Shown here piece by piece: positions 51,959 to 60,949 of a stretch of DNA of 64,000 nt. A program made the position numbers and the translations under genes. Position 1 is the first letter of the stretch; the number at the start of each line of letters is the position of its first letter. The notes under the pieces are model-generated. The model saw only the letters and a list, made by a program, of their open reading frames with translations, was not told where the DNA came from and ran no database searches. The stretch comes from Tenacibaculum larymnensis (GTDB lineage: Bacteria > Bacteroidota > Bacteroidia > Flavobacteriales > Flavobacteriaceae). The DNA is taken from assembly GCF_028829235.1 (NCBI RefSeq), contig NZ_JAIWJY010000004.1:186001-250000 (forward strand), in the 5' to 3' direction.

Positions 51959-53288
51959 TTTTTTAATTTATCTCATTCAAAGCAGTCTGGTATTTTCTTG
52001 CCTGTACCTACTTTATATCATTGTAGGTAGTCGAGTAACATTTCATAAAGTAAACCGATTTATATTGCTTTTAATACCTGTAGTAGCTTTATTAACTCCT
52101 TTATCTTATTTGTTAACTTTTGAAACCTCTTCAACCATAATTCAAATTCCACAGTTCAGCGAATTTGTTACAAACGGCGAAACGGTATTAGTTGATACTA
52201 TTGAAAAAACAAGTACACAAACCTATAATTTTAAAACCATCCTTTTTGGTTTGTATATATTAGGAAGCTTGTTAGTATTCTTGCGACTGTTACATTCCCT
52301 TTGGTTATTATTTCAACTAAAGAAGCGATCAGAAGTTACGTTTGAAAACAATTATCAACTCATACAAACCAATCATGCCAGTACTTTTTCATTTTTTAAT
52401 TGGATATTCATTTCTAAACATTTGAATCCTACAGAAAGTACACTGATAATAGCACACGAAAAAGCACATGTGCAGCTAAAACACTCTATAGATGTGTTAT
52501 TTGCTGAAGCCTATATTGTCTTATTTTGGTTCAATCCGTTAGTATATACTTATCGAAAATCGTTAAAAGCGATACACGAATATCAAGCAGATAGCTGGGT
52601 ATTAAACGGACCAATTAAAACATCCAATTACCTACAGGCTCTTTTACAAAACATTGAAAAAGAAACAGCACATGCTAATAACTTGTATAGTTATTTTAAT
52701 CAATCAGTAATCAAAAAGCGAATAGATATGATCACAAAGAAGCCTACGGCTAAGGTGTACAAACTCACCTACTCAGTATTCATTATGGGTGCTGCAAGTC
52801 TTTGTTTGGCGTTTACCAAGCCAAACACAACTGAAAAACTCTTACCAAGTACAACTCCCCAGTTAGCTAAGGAGTTTGTTCTTGACCCTCCTACTCTTTT
52901 TCCTGTGCAAGGAAAAAGTAAAAATGACATCAGTAGCTCCTACGGAAAGCGAAGAAATCCGTTAAAAAAAGGTAAAAAAATGATGCACAAAGGTATTGAT
53001 ATTAAAGCACCTATAGGAACACCTGTTATTGCTACTGCTGATGGTGTTGTTGCCAAAGCTGCTGACCAAAACAAATGGGGAAATTTAATTGTAATTGAAC
53101 ATAGTGATGGGTACCAAACATGGTATGCACACTTACAAAAGTTTAATGTTACAGAAAATCAATCGGTTAAAAAAGGAGATGTTATAGGGTATGTAGGTAA
53201 CACTGGTGCATCATTAGGATCGCACTTACATTATGAAGTACACTATAAAGAAGCACAAGTAAATCCTATAAATTTCTTTAAAGAATAA
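51951..53288 (+). CDS. BlaR1-like M56 sensor fused to M23 peptidase domain
   Basis: A 445-residue membrane protein. The N-terminal half has three to four hydrophobic segments and the M56 peptidase motif H169-E-K-A-H173, as in BlaR1. A fourth membrane segment near 270-287 is followed by a periplasmic M23 (LytM-like) domain with H346, D350 and H425-L-H427, which are the zinc ligands and catalytic histidine of active endopeptidases. BlaR1 normally carries a penicillin-binding sensor at this place; here a peptidoglycan hydrolase or binding domain replaces it, so the sensor may detect or cut the wall itself. It overlaps the blaI-like gene. Confidence 0.88.
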   Translation: MTSFLIYLIQSSLVFSCLYLLYIIVGSRVTFHKVNRFILLLIPVVALLTPLSYLLTFETSSTIIQIPQFSEFVTNGETVLVDTIEKTSTQTYNFKTILFGLYILGSLLVFLRLLHSLWLLFQLKKRSEVTFENNYQLIQTNHASTFSFFNWIFISKHLNPTESTLIIAHEKAHVQLKHSIDVLFAEAYIVLFWFNPLVYTYRKSLKAIHEYQADSWVLNGPIKTSNYLQALLQNIEKETAHANNLYSYFNQSVIKKRIDMITKKPTAKVYKLTYSVFIMGAASLCLAFTKPNTTEKLLPSTTPQLAKEFVLDPPTLFPVQGKSKNDISSSYGKRRNPLKKGKKMMHKGIDIKAPIGTPVIATADGVVAKAADQNKWGNLIVIEHSDGYQTWYAHLQKFNVTENQSVKKGDVIGYVGNTGASLGSHLHYEVHYKEAQVNPINFFKE

Positions 53289-53311
53289 TTATCTTTTATT
53301 AAAACAAAAAG

Positions 53312-53344
53312 CAGTTCTCCCATAAAATTTGTGGGAGAATTCTG
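53312..53344 (+). terminator. terminator after M56-M23 gene
   Basis: TTCTCCCA and TGGGAGAA pair in an 8-bp stem, with CAG/CTG flanks extending the pairing; a short T run follows. Confidence 0.65.
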
Positions 53345-53374
53345 TTTAATAACATTACTAAGAAAGATTAAAAC

Positions 53375-54292
53375 ATGAAAAAAAACATATTCCTACTTAA
53401 CCTCCTATTGATTACATTTTGTTCTGTATTATATAGTTCTATATATGCACAATCTATCAGTTTTACTTTTGATGATGGTACTTTAGGTGACAGACCTGGA
53501 TATTCTTTTGAAAAATGGAATGCTATGTTACTTAAAAAGTTACGAGATAACAATGTAAAAGCTACTTTGTTTGTTACAGGAAAAGGTAAAGATAGTAAAC
53601 GAGGGAAACATTTATTAGAGTCTTGGAATAATGACGGACACAGTATTGCAAATCATACCTATACACACCCTAATTACAACAGTTCTAAGGTAACTTTTGA
53701 GCAGTTTAAAAATGAATTACTGAAAAATGACAGCCTCATTAAACAGTATTCTAATTATCAAAAATACTTTAGGTTTCCATACCTTAAAGAAGGAAACTCG
53801 AAAGAAAAAATTGAATCTTTTCGTAACTTTTTAAAAGAGCAAAACTATAAAAATGGATATGTAACTATTGATGCTTCTGATTGGTATATAGATAGTCGTT
53901 TGATTAAAAAACTACGTACAGATTCTTCTTTTGACATCAATAAGTTTAGAAAATTTTACTTGGAACATATCTGGAATCGTGCTCAGTTTTATGAAAAAAT
54001 CTCTTTTGAACTTACCGGGCGACATATTAAGCATAACGTATTACTGCACCATAACCTTGCTGCTGCATTATTTATAGATGATTTAATACAGTTATTTAAA
54101 GAAAAAGGTTGGACTATCGTTTCTACCAAAGAAGCTTATACCGATCCTATCTACAATCAAACTCCTAACTATGCTGGCGAAAGTTTAATTTATGCTTTAG
54201 CTAAGGATTCTAAAAAATATGAGGCCATTTTACGCTACCCTGCCGAAGATAGTAGGTATGAAAAAGAAAAAATGAATAAGTTAGGCTTATAA
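53375..54292 (+). CDS. secreted polysaccharide deacetylase
   Basis: A 305-residue protein with a Sec signal peptide (cleavage near YAQS, about residue 25) and a NodB-type deacetylase domain: TFDDGT (metal and catalytic Asp), NHTYTHPNY (metal His pair) and RFPYLKEG. The C-terminal extension (about 210-305) has no recognised domain. It likely removes acetyl groups from peptidoglycan or another polysaccharide. The location behind the BlaI/M56-M23 pair suggests a cell-envelope response, but a terminator lies between. Confidence 0.88.
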   Translation: MKKNIFLLNLLLITFCSVLYSSIYAQSISFTFDDGTLGDRPGYSFEKWNAMLLKKLRDNNVKATLFVTGKGKDSKRGKHLLESWNNDGHSIANHTYTHPNYNSSKVTFEQFKNELLKNDSLIKQYSNYQKYFRFPYLKEGNSKEKIESFRNFLKEQNYKNGYVTIDASDWYIDSRLIKKLRTDSSFDINKFRKFYLEHIWNRAQFYEKISFELTGRHIKHNVLLHHNLAAALFIDDLIQLFKEKGWTIVSTKEAYTDPIYNQTPNYAGESLIYALAKDSKKYEAILRYPAEDSRYEKEKMNKLGL

Positions 54293-54297
54293 TAAAA

Positions 54298-54325
54298 AAC
54301 TGCTTAAGGGGTTCCTTAAGCAGTT
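54298..54325. terminator. bidirectional terminator
   Basis: AACTGCTTAAGG and CCTTAAGCAGTT form a perfect 12-bp stem with a four-base loop, flanked by A and T runs, between convergent genes. Confidence 0.85.
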
Positions 54326-54348
54326 TTAAATACTTCTTAAAAAAAGTA

Positions 54349-54531
54349 TTAACAAATATAATCCATAGTTGTAGGTTGATAACAACATACTTTTACTCCA
54401 TCTTGGTAGATATAAGAGCCATCTCCTCCACATTCTTTAGGGAAAGGAAAAGGTCCTCCTCCTTTAATATTTTTTAATGTTGTTTTTGTTAACTCTTGAG
54501 ATCCTTCTACGTTTAAAATCACTTTTTTCAT
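54349..54531 (-). CDS. GG-leader peptide precursor
   Basis: A 60-residue precursor with a leader of the LNVEGSQELTKTTLKNIKGGG type and a core of about 35 residues that contains Cys, Gly and Pro (PKECGGDG, VCCYQP, ending YIC). The ITNLGTSL-type leader and the INGGG of 40360-40518 are related in style. No biosynthetic enzymes are near. It may be a secreted bacteriocin-like or signalling peptide exported by a C39-type transporter encoded elsewhere. Confidence 0.7.
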   Translation of the reverse strand: MKKVILNVEGSQELTKTTLKNIKGGGPFPFPKECGGDGSYIYQDGVKVCCYQPTTMDYIC

Positions 54532-54640
54532 TATAAAGTTTTTTGGGGTTATAAATATTTATTTCACGTTCCTAAATTAACTTTTAAAAAAAAGCTTCCC
54601 AGTTAAAAAACCATAATTTTAGTATGGAAAAACCTTACTT

Positions 54641-55252
54641 TTAATTATCCTCAACAAAACTTTCTAACCTTCTTTCAGGAATTAACCAAAAAAATGCTAC
54701 TACTACATAAAACAGTATAGCAATCCATGTATATGAATAAGCTAATGGTATAGCTAAAAGGTATAAAATTAAAGAAGCATACTCTTTGAATCCATTAGCA
54801 CATAGTTTAGATAATGCATAGTTATCATCATGGTATTTAATTAAAACTCTTTCCAGTATAAAATAAGCTATTGCACTCATGAACAAAACAAATCCGTATA
54901 TAGCTACAGGTAAGGCTTCATTATAATTACCATGCTCTCCTACCCAACTAGTAGTAAATGGAATTAAAGACAACCAAAAGAGTAAGTGTAAGTTTGCCCA
55001 TAAAATTGTACCATTTACTTTTTGCGTTACCTGCATTAAATGATGATGGTTATTCCAATATATTCCTAAATAAATGAAACTTAGTAAGTAACTTATAAAT
55101 ACGGGAGCTACAGATAATAGTCCTTTAAATGTAGTATCTTCTGGAGCTTTCATTTCTAATACCATAATGGTAATTACAATGGCTAAAACACCATCGCTAA
55201 ATGCTTCTAATCTACCTGTTTTCATATAATTGTTATTAATTACATTATTCAT
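54641..55252 (-). CDS. TMEM175-family membrane protein (DUF1211)
   Basis: A 203-residue membrane protein with about six hydrophobic segments and the family hallmark RLEAFSDGVLAIVITIMVLE in the first. TMEM175 proteins form potassium-selective channels in the bacterial forms that were tested; this one has a single repeat and would act as a tetramer. Its start overlaps the last base of the pirin stop (55252), so it lies in an operon with it. Confidence 0.85.
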   Translation of the reverse strand: MNNVINNNYMKTGRLEAFSDGVLAIVITIMVLEMKAPEDTTFKGLLSVAPVFISYLLSFIYLGIYWNNHHHLMQVTQKVNGTILWANLHLLFWLSLIPFTTSWVGEHGNYNEALPVAIYGFVLFMSAIAYFILERVLIKYHDDNYALSKLCANGFKEYASLILYLLAIPLAYSYTWIAILFYVVVAFFWLIPERRLESFVEDN

Positions 55253-56139
55253 TACCCTCCAAAACGTCGCTGTTCTGGTAAGGAGATTCGCTCTGTCTCG
55301 TTTGGTACAGAAGGAAATTTATTACCCTTCCAATTTTCTTTCGCTTTTTCTATCAATTCTTTATTAGAAGCTACGAAGTTCCACTCGATAAAACGTTCTT
55401 CAGGAAAAGGGTTTCCTCCAAAAATATACACGGTAGAATTGGCAGCTATTTCAAAGGCGCATAAAGTACTATCTTTTGCTACTAATAACTGCTTTTCTCC
55501 ATAAGTATGTCCATCACTAGTAATACTTCCTTCTAGAATATACAAAGCACTCTCACCAAACAAATGATCTCCAATAGTGATTGTTTGTGTTTTAATCGAC
55601 TTAATTTCAATAAAAAATAATGGACTATATACTGGAACAGGCGATTGTTTACCAAAGGCTTTTCCTGCAATGAGCTTAAACTGTACTCCATCGTCTTCCC
55701 AACTAGGAATCTCATCCGCAGAAACGTGTGCAAAAGAAGGTTCACATTGCTCTTCACTTAAAGGTAAAGCCACCCATATTTGTAATCCATGAAGCTTTTT
55801 GGTTGAATTCCTTAACCGTTCGGGAGTTCTTTCAGTATGTACTACTCCTTTTCCTGCTGTCATCCAATTCACAGCTCCTGGAGTTATTTCTATTTCAGTA
55901 CCTATACTATCACGGTGTACTATGGCACCTTCAAACAAAAAAGTGAGTGTTGATAAGCCTATATGTGGATGCATAGCTACATCTAAATTTTCTTTATCAT
56001 TCATATACACGGGCCCTATATGATCGATAAAGATAAAAGGGCCTACCATTCGTTTTTGTCTAAAAGGTAACAAGCGTCCTACTAGAAAATTTCCAATATT
56101 TGCTGCTCGCTCTTCAATTATTAGTTTTGTGTTAGACAT
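55252..56139 (-). CDS. pirin-family protein, copy 1
   Basis: A 295-residue bicupin with the pirin motifs: GPFIFIDHIGP, HPHIGLSTLTFLFEG (the metal-binding His region) and VNWMTAGKGVVHTE. The start at 56139 is preferred, since the in-frame ATG at 56175 adds only a hydrophobic 12-residue piece that lies inside the terminator region. Pirins bind iron and some act as quercetinases or redox switches. A second pirin lies directly upstream, separated by a terminator. Confidence 0.9.
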   Translation of the reverse strand: MSNTKLIIEERAANIGNFLVGRLLPFRQKRMVGPFIFIDHIGPVYMNDKENLDVAMHPHIGLSTLTFLFEGAIVHRDSIGTEIEITPGAVNWMTAGKGVVHTERTPERLRNSTKKLHGLQIWVALPLSEEQCEPSFAHVSADEIPSWEDDGVQFKLIAGKAFGKQSPVPVYSPLFFIEIKSIKTQTITIGDHLFGESALYILEGSITSDGHTYGEKQLLVAKDSTLCAFEIAANSTVYIFGGNPFPEERFIEWNFVASNKELIEKAKENWKGNKFPSVPNETERISLPEQRRFGG

Positions 56140-56163
56140 TTTTATACCTATTAAGGATTTAAT

Positions 56164-56197
56164 CAAAAAAAGCAACTCTAAACCAAAGAGTTGCCTT
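56164..56197 (-). terminator. terminator between the two pirin genes
   Basis: GCAACTCT and AGAGTTGC pair around a seven-base loop; seven T residues follow on the minus strand. The upstream pirin gene (56210) ends here, so the second pirin needs its own promoter or readthrough. Confidence 0.8.
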
Positions 56198-56209
56198 TTA
56201 AAGTTATTG

Positions 56210-57082
56210 TTAATCTTCTAAATACCCAAATTTTCCTGTATTAAAGTCCTGAAAAGCCTTCACAAGCTCCTCTTGAGTATTCATTACAAAAGGTCCATGT
56301 GCTGCAATAGGTTCGTTTAAAGGCTCTCCGCTTAATACTAAAATTACCGCATCTTCTAAGGCTTCTAAAGTAAATGTATCTCCATCATTTTTAAATAATG
56401 CAAAGTGATCTTCTAAAACATTATTTGATTCATTCACTTTAACACTACCTTCAACTGATAAAATAGCAGTAGTATAGTTTTTAGGAAAGGTTAACTGTGT
56501 TTTTACTCCTTTCTTCAACTTTACATTAAACATATTAACTGGCGAAAATGTAGATGCAGGCCCTTTGTTTCCTTTATATTCTCCTGCAATTACCTCTACT
56601 TCTCCTCCTCCATCTGCTAATGGTATTTTAGCCATTTCTGTATTAGCTATTGCTTGATATTTTGGCGGACTCATTTTATCTTTAGCAGGAAGGTTTACCC
56701 ATAATTGTACCATTTGAAACTCTCCTCCTTTTTTACTCCATTCAGTTTCGTGAAATTCTTTGTGCAAAACTCCTGAAGCTGCCGTCATCCACTGTACATC
56801 ACCTTCACCAATAATTCCTCCACCTCCAGCACTATCTCCATGTTCAACACGCCCTTTATAAGCTATTGTTACAGTTTCAAAACCTCTATGTGGATGAACT
56901 CCTACGCCTTTTGGTTTATCTGTTGGAGGAAAATTATATTTAGAATTATAATCCAACATAATAAACGGATCCATTCGTTGCATTGTTGAAGTTCCTGGTA
57001 TAAAATTATGAACTCTAAATCCATCACCTACAAAATGTGGAGTTCCTGGTTTTACTATTTTTTCTATACTTCTTGTTTTCAT
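56210..57082 (-). CDS. pirin-family protein, copy 2
   Basis: A 290-residue pirin: GDGFRVHNFIPG, MDPFIMLDYNS, GVGVHPHRGFETVTIAYKG and WMTAASGVLHKE carry the metal-binding cupin histidines and glutamate. It is only distantly related to the adjacent copy. It lies 23 bases after the 113-residue gene at 57106 and is probably cotranscribed with it. The Crp/Fnr regulator at 57568 may control the group. Confidence 0.9.
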   Translation of the reverse strand: MKTRSIEKIVKPGTPHFVGDGFRVHNFIPGTSTMQRMDPFIMLDYNSKYNFPPTDKPKGVGVHPHRGFETVTIAYKGRVEHGDSAGGGGIIGEGDVQWMTAASGVLHKEFHETEWSKKGGEFQMVQLWVNLPAKDKMSPPKYQAIANTEMAKIPLADGGGEVEVIAGEYKGNKGPASTFSPVNMFNVKLKKGVKTQLTFPKNYTTAILSVEGSVKVNESNNVLEDHFALFKNDGDTFTLEALEDAVILVLSGEPLNEPIAAHGPFVMNTQEELVKAFQDFNTGKFGYLED

Positions 57083-57105
57083 TTTAAATTCCTTTCTTTT
57101 AATTA

Positions 57106-57447
57106 CTATAAACTACTGGCTAATTCAATATCAAATGAATTGTCTAAATAACTACGTTGTAATTGAGGTTTGTTTTTAGACCAATATCCATTCTTAACAC
57201 TTTCAGAAAGTGTAGACTCATTGCTAAACTCAACTAAAATTGCACTAGGAAATAACACAGTTATAATCTTTTGTAGTTTATTTTTATCTATTTCATTAGT
57301 ATCTTTTGAAACAGCCAAAACCTTGTATGCTTGTTGATGTAATTTTTCAATGGCTGTTTCGACATTTGTAACAGTTGAAACTTGCCAATTCAAAATTTTG
57401 GCCATTGTTGTATTTTGGGTTACAACTAATGCATTTAAATGTCTCAT
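57106..57447 (-). CDS. small alpha/beta protein of unknown function
   Basis: A 113-residue protein with a strand-helix-strand pattern (LNALVVTQNTT; VETAIEKLHQQAYKVLAVS; LFPSAILVEFS) that recalls a response-regulator receiver or a small Rossmann-like fold, but no phosphoacceptor aspartate is present at the expected strand end. It is upstream of a pirin gene with a 23-base gap. Such small proteins occur next to pirin genes in flavobacteria, as far as I recall; the function is unknown. Confidence 0.6.
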   Translation of the reverse strand: MRHLNALVVTQNTTMAKILNWQVSTVTNVETAIEKLHQQAYKVLAVSKDTNEIDKNKLQKIITVLFPSAILVEFSNESTLSESVKNGYWSKNKPQLQRSYLDNSFDIELASSL

Positions 57448-57567
57448 AATAAATCCTTTTTTATTTCACTGTAAAATTACGGCAACAAAAAAAGGTATGC
57501 ATTGACCTATGGTAAGAACGAATTACGATTATCTAACAACCGTAAATCAACAATTATAACTCGTACC

Positions 57568-58167
57568 TCAATTATTTGGTTTGAAGTTTTCCTCAGCTAG
57601 TGCTTTGCGAACGCGACTAAGGCTTTCAGGGGTAATCCCTAAGTAAGAAGCAATCATCCATTGAGGAACTCGTAACATAATATCTGGATACATGTTTACA
57701 AAATCTAAATAACGTCTTTTTGCTGATGCTCCTAGTAGTTGACTAATACGTTTGTATAATTGACGTATATGTTTTTGTAACAAATGCTCATTTTTTCTTC
57801 TAAAATCAGTATTTATTTTTGATACTTTATTAATAAAGTCCTCGTCTAACATTATCACTAGTGTATCTTCTACAGCGTCAATATAATATGTCGATGGTTG
57901 TTGAAAATAAACACTTCCTCTATCACTCACAATCCAATTTTCAGTAGCAAACTGTAAAATATTTTCTTTCCCTTCTTCATTTAAGGCATATAAACGTAAC
58001 AAACCTTTTTCTACAAAAAAGAAATGAGAACACACATCTCCTTCTTTTAATAAAAAATCACTTTTAGAAACGTTTTTAAGAGAAATAAACGGTTGTATTT
58101 GAAGGTAATCATCTTTTGATAATCCTCCTTTTTCAATAAGATACTTTTTAAAGTTAGGTAGCTCCAT
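57568..58167 (-). CDS. Crp/Fnr-family regulator
   Basis: A 199-residue regulator with a cyclic-nucleotide-binding-type beta-barrel (about 20-120: KEGDVCSHFFFVEKGLLRLY) and a C-terminal winged helix (WMIASYLGITPESLSRVRKAL). It lacks the cysteine cluster of Fnr. The MASYLGITPES recognition region is common in flavobacterial regulators for which the ligand is not known. It stands upstream of the pirin cluster on the same strand and may control it. Confidence 0.9.
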   Translation of the reverse strand: MELPNFKKYLIEKGGLSKDDYLQIQPFISLKNVSKSDFLLKEGDVCSHFFFVEKGLLRLYALNEEGKENILQFATENWIVSDRGSVYFQQPSTYYIDAVEDTLVIMLDEDFINKVSKINTDFRRKNEHLLQKHIRQLYKRISQLLGASAKRRYLDFVNMYPDIMLRVPQWMIASYLGITPESLSRVRKALAEENFKPNN

Positions 58168-58214
58168 ACATTATTGTAATGAGCTACTAAAAATACAGTA
58201 TTATATACAATATT

Positions 58215-58769
58215 TTACTTTTCTTCTGAAGTTTTAAATACCTTACCTCTATATCTAATTGAATTTTTCTGCGTACTATTTACATAAATGGTACTCGATA
58301 AACTAGGATATACTCTAACTATAACATTGTAGTTTTCAGTTGTTGTATTTTTATCTTTTATCTTAAAACTTATTTTGTAGCTATTCTCTTTATCCTCAGA
58401 CACAACTAAATCTTTAGGAACTCCTTCAAACTCAATACCAATATCTGTACCTCCATAAGAACCACCTGCTTGTCGCTCACCAAAATATGGTAAATAGGCT
58501 GCAACAGTATCTTTTTTCATTCTGAAAAAATTACTATTCCCTACTAAGTTAATGTTTCCTGCGTTACTTCCTATAGGTAACAAACCTGCATTAGCTATTT
58601 GTGCCATTGCATTTGTAACCATGGGTTCTGCCCATTCTGCTTCTATTTCAAAAGTTTTACTTTCTATAAGAGCGTTTAAGTTATCTATTTCTGCTTGAGT
58701 TGCATTTTTGGAAGAAGCACAACTAAGCAGTATAAAAGTCATACTAATTAAAAAAACAAACCTTTTCAT
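58215..58769 (-). CDS. DUF4251 lipoprotein
   Basis: A 184-residue lipoprotein (signal ending LLSCASS, Cys17) with the DUF4251 domain: FEIEAEWAEPM, LVGNSNFFRMKKDTVAAYLPYFGERQAGG and YNVIVRVYPS are typical. The family is widespread in Bacteroidota, with unknown function. It is a single-gene unit between the Crp/Fnr regulator and the acyltransferase. Confidence 0.88.
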   Translation of the reverse strand: MKRFVFLISMTFILLSCASSKNATQAEIDNLNALIESKTFEIEAEWAEPMVTNAMAQIANAGLLPIGSNAGNINLVGNSNFFRMKKDTVAAYLPYFGERQAGGSYGGTDIGIEFEGVPKDLVVSEDKENSYKISFKIKDKNTTTENYNVIVRVYPSLSSTIYVNSTQKNSIRYRGKVFKTSEEK

Positions 58770-58849
58770 ATCTTACTGTTTTTAAACCTTCTACAAGATA
58801 CTTAAATATCGTAAAATTTTCAAGTAAATAAGAGTATTTAACGTTTGTT

Positions 58850-59401
58850 TTACTCTTTATCAGGTACTGAGAAGAGCTCTGGCTTTGCTCCTTTGATATC
58901 TCTATAAAAATCATAAAAATGATTCATATCAGCGTTCATATCATCTGTTAAGTAATAAGGAGGCGCTATAATAATTTGCTTGTTCTCAAAATCGAAAGCA
59001 AACATAACCACAGGAATATTAGCTCCTTTAGCAATATAATAAAATCCTGTTTTCCATGAGGTTACTTTAGCACGAGTTCCTTCTGGAGACAATGCCAAAC
59101 GGAATTCTTCGTGCTGATTAAAAACAGCCACAATAGCATCAACCTTATTCGTGCTTTTGCTTCTATCAACAGGAGCACCCCCTAAAGCTCTAAAAATAAA
59201 CCCAAAAGGAGGTTTGAATAACGATGCTTTACCTATAAAGTTGACTCTCACACCAATGGTATTTCTTGCTAAAATAGCAATCGGAAAGTCTTTCCAGCTC
59301 GTATGTGGAGCTCCAATAACAACATATTTTTTTAAGTCTCTTGGAAAATCTCCAACTACCTTCCAGCCTAAAACTTTGTGAAATATAAATTTAGATATCA
59401 T
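58850..59401 (-). CDS. PlsC-like 1-acyl-glycerol-phosphate acyltransferase family protein
   Basis: A 183-residue acyltransferase with the H33-T-S-W-K-D38 motif (HX4D), a GGAPVDRSK block and LSPEGTR. This short form without an obvious membrane segment is common in flavobacteria, where it acylates lipid precursors or lyso-lipids; the exact acceptor is unknown. The gene is divergent from rmuC. Confidence 0.87.
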   Translation of the reverse strand: MISKFIFHKVLGWKVVGDFPRDLKKYVVIGAPHTSWKDFPIAILARNTIGVRVNFIGKASLFKPPFGFIFRALGGAPVDRSKSTNKVDAIVAVFNQHEEFRLALSPEGTRAKVTSWKTGFYYIAKGANIPVVMFAFDFENKQIIIAPPYYLTDDMNADMNHFYDFYRDIKGAKPELFSVPDKE

Positions 59402-59506
59402 TTACTAGGTATAAAGGTCAATGATACGGTTTTCCCTACAAAAATCAAATAATTTTAACCTATCTTGTCCTATATTTGTTCACTTAATTAACTTTTATTT
59501 ATTCTA

Positions 59507-60886
59507 ATGAATACCACTCTTTTACTTATTTTAATTGCTATTAGTACCTTGCTAATTGGGTTTGTTATTGGAAACTTACTCTCTAAACTAAAGTTTAAAC
59601 AACAAACTTCTGATTTAGAAAAAGAGATTGTAACCCTACAAAACCATCAAGCTAATTTTGAAATTCAGAAAAAAGAAAAGGAAGAGTCATTTTCTCAACA
59701 AAAGGAAGACTTTTTAAATAGGTTAGACGAAAAAACTAAAGAGAATAGTGAGTTGCGTCGTGAAAAAGAGTTTACTGCTCTTGAATTAGCTAGAAAGAAT
59801 GAAGAATTAAAAAACGTTCAGTTAAAACTTCAAGAAAATAAAGAAGAAGTAGAAAAACTACAAGATAAGTTTACCAAAGAGTTTGAAAATTTAGCAAACA
59901 AAATTCTGGATGAAAAATCGAACAAGTTTACTGAGCAAAATAAGAAAAACATAAAGGATATTTTAAATCCGCTACAGGAAAAAATTCAAACTTTTGAAAA
60001 GAAGGTTGAAGATACTCAAAAAGAAAGCATTTCAATGCATTCTGCTTTAAAGGAGCAATTATTAGGATTAAAAGAATTAAATGCTCAAATGAGTAAGGAA
60101 ACATTAAACCTAACCAAAGCTTTAAAAGGTGATAGTAAAACCCAAGGAAACTGGGGAGAACTAGTCTTAGAACGTGTTTTAGAAAAATCTGGTTTAGAAA
60201 AAGACAGAGAATACTTTGTTCAACAATCTTTTACCAATGATGAAGGTAAACGTATCATGCCCGATGTAGTAATTCACCTACCTGACAACAAAAAAATGGT
60301 AGTCGATTCAAAAGTATCTTTAACTGCTTATGAACAATATGTAAATAGTGAAGACGATATTATAAAAGAGCGTTTTGCAAAAGAGCATGTAAACTCATTA
60401 AAGCGACATGTTGAGCAGCTTTCAGAAAAAAAATATGAAGATATTTATAAGATAGAATCTCCTGATTTTGTATTGTTATTTGTACCTATTGAACCTGCTT
60501 TTGCAGTAGCTTTAAACGAAGACAACACCCTTTATAATAAAGCTTTTGAAAGAAATATCGTTATCGTTACCCCTACTACTTTATTAGCTACATTACGTAC
60601 TATTGATACCATGTGGAATAACGAAAAGCAACAACGCAATGCTTTAGAGATTGCACGACAAGCAGGTGCTTTGTATGATAAGTTTAACGGATTATTGGCT
60701 GACTTGGTTAATATTGGTAAAAAAATAGATGGAACTAAAGCCGATTATGCTGCTGCCATGAATAAATTAGTTGAAGGTCGTGGAAACTTAATTACGAGTG
60801 TAGAAAAATTAAAGAAAATGGGAGCTAAAGCTAAAAAAGCGCTACCTGAAAAAATTCTTGAGCGAGCTCAAGATAATGACGAATAA
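59507..60886 (+). CDS. rmuC: DNA recombination protein RmuC
   Basis: A 459-residue protein with an N-terminal membrane segment (about 4-25), a long coiled-coil (about 30-200) and the RmuC domain (about 205-430: GNWGELVLERVLEKSGL, MPDVVIHLPDNKKMVVDSKVSL, PDFVLLFVPIEPAFA). The domain has a PD-(D/E)XK-like nuclease fold. RmuC limits rearrangements at short inverted repeats. Length and motif order are normal; it is a single-gene unit ended by a strong terminator. Confidence 0.95.
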   Translation: MNTTLLLILIAISTLLIGFVIGNLLSKLKFKQQTSDLEKEIVTLQNHQANFEIQKKEKEESFSQQKEDFLNRLDEKTKENSELRREKEFTALELARKNEELKNVQLKLQENKEEVEKLQDKFTKEFENLANKILDEKSNKFTEQNKKNIKDILNPLQEKIQTFEKKVEDTQKESISMHSALKEQLLGLKELNAQMSKETLNLTKALKGDSKTQGNWGELVLERVLEKSGLEKDREYFVQQSFTNDEGKRIMPDVVIHLPDNKKMVVDSKVSLTAYEQYVNSEDDIIKERFAKEHVNSLKRHVEQLSEKKYEDIYKIESPDFVLLFVPIEPAFAVALNEDNTLYNKAFERNIVIVTPTTLLATLRTIDTMWNNEKQQRNALEIARQAGALYDKFNGLLADLVNIGKKIDGTKADYAAAMNKLVEGRGNLITSVEKLKKMGAKAKKALPEKILERAQDNDE

Positions 60887-60923
60887 AAAAGGTCGCTCTA
60901 AAATGTTTTAGAACGACCTTTTT
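60886..60923. terminator. bidirectional terminator after rmuC and glyA
   Basis: AAAAAGGTCG-C-TCTAAAA and TTTTAGA-A-CGACCTTTTT pair in a long stem with a two-base loop, between convergent genes. Confidence 0.85.
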
Positions 60924-60949
60924 ATTTATACTATTAGAAGAGACTTCTT

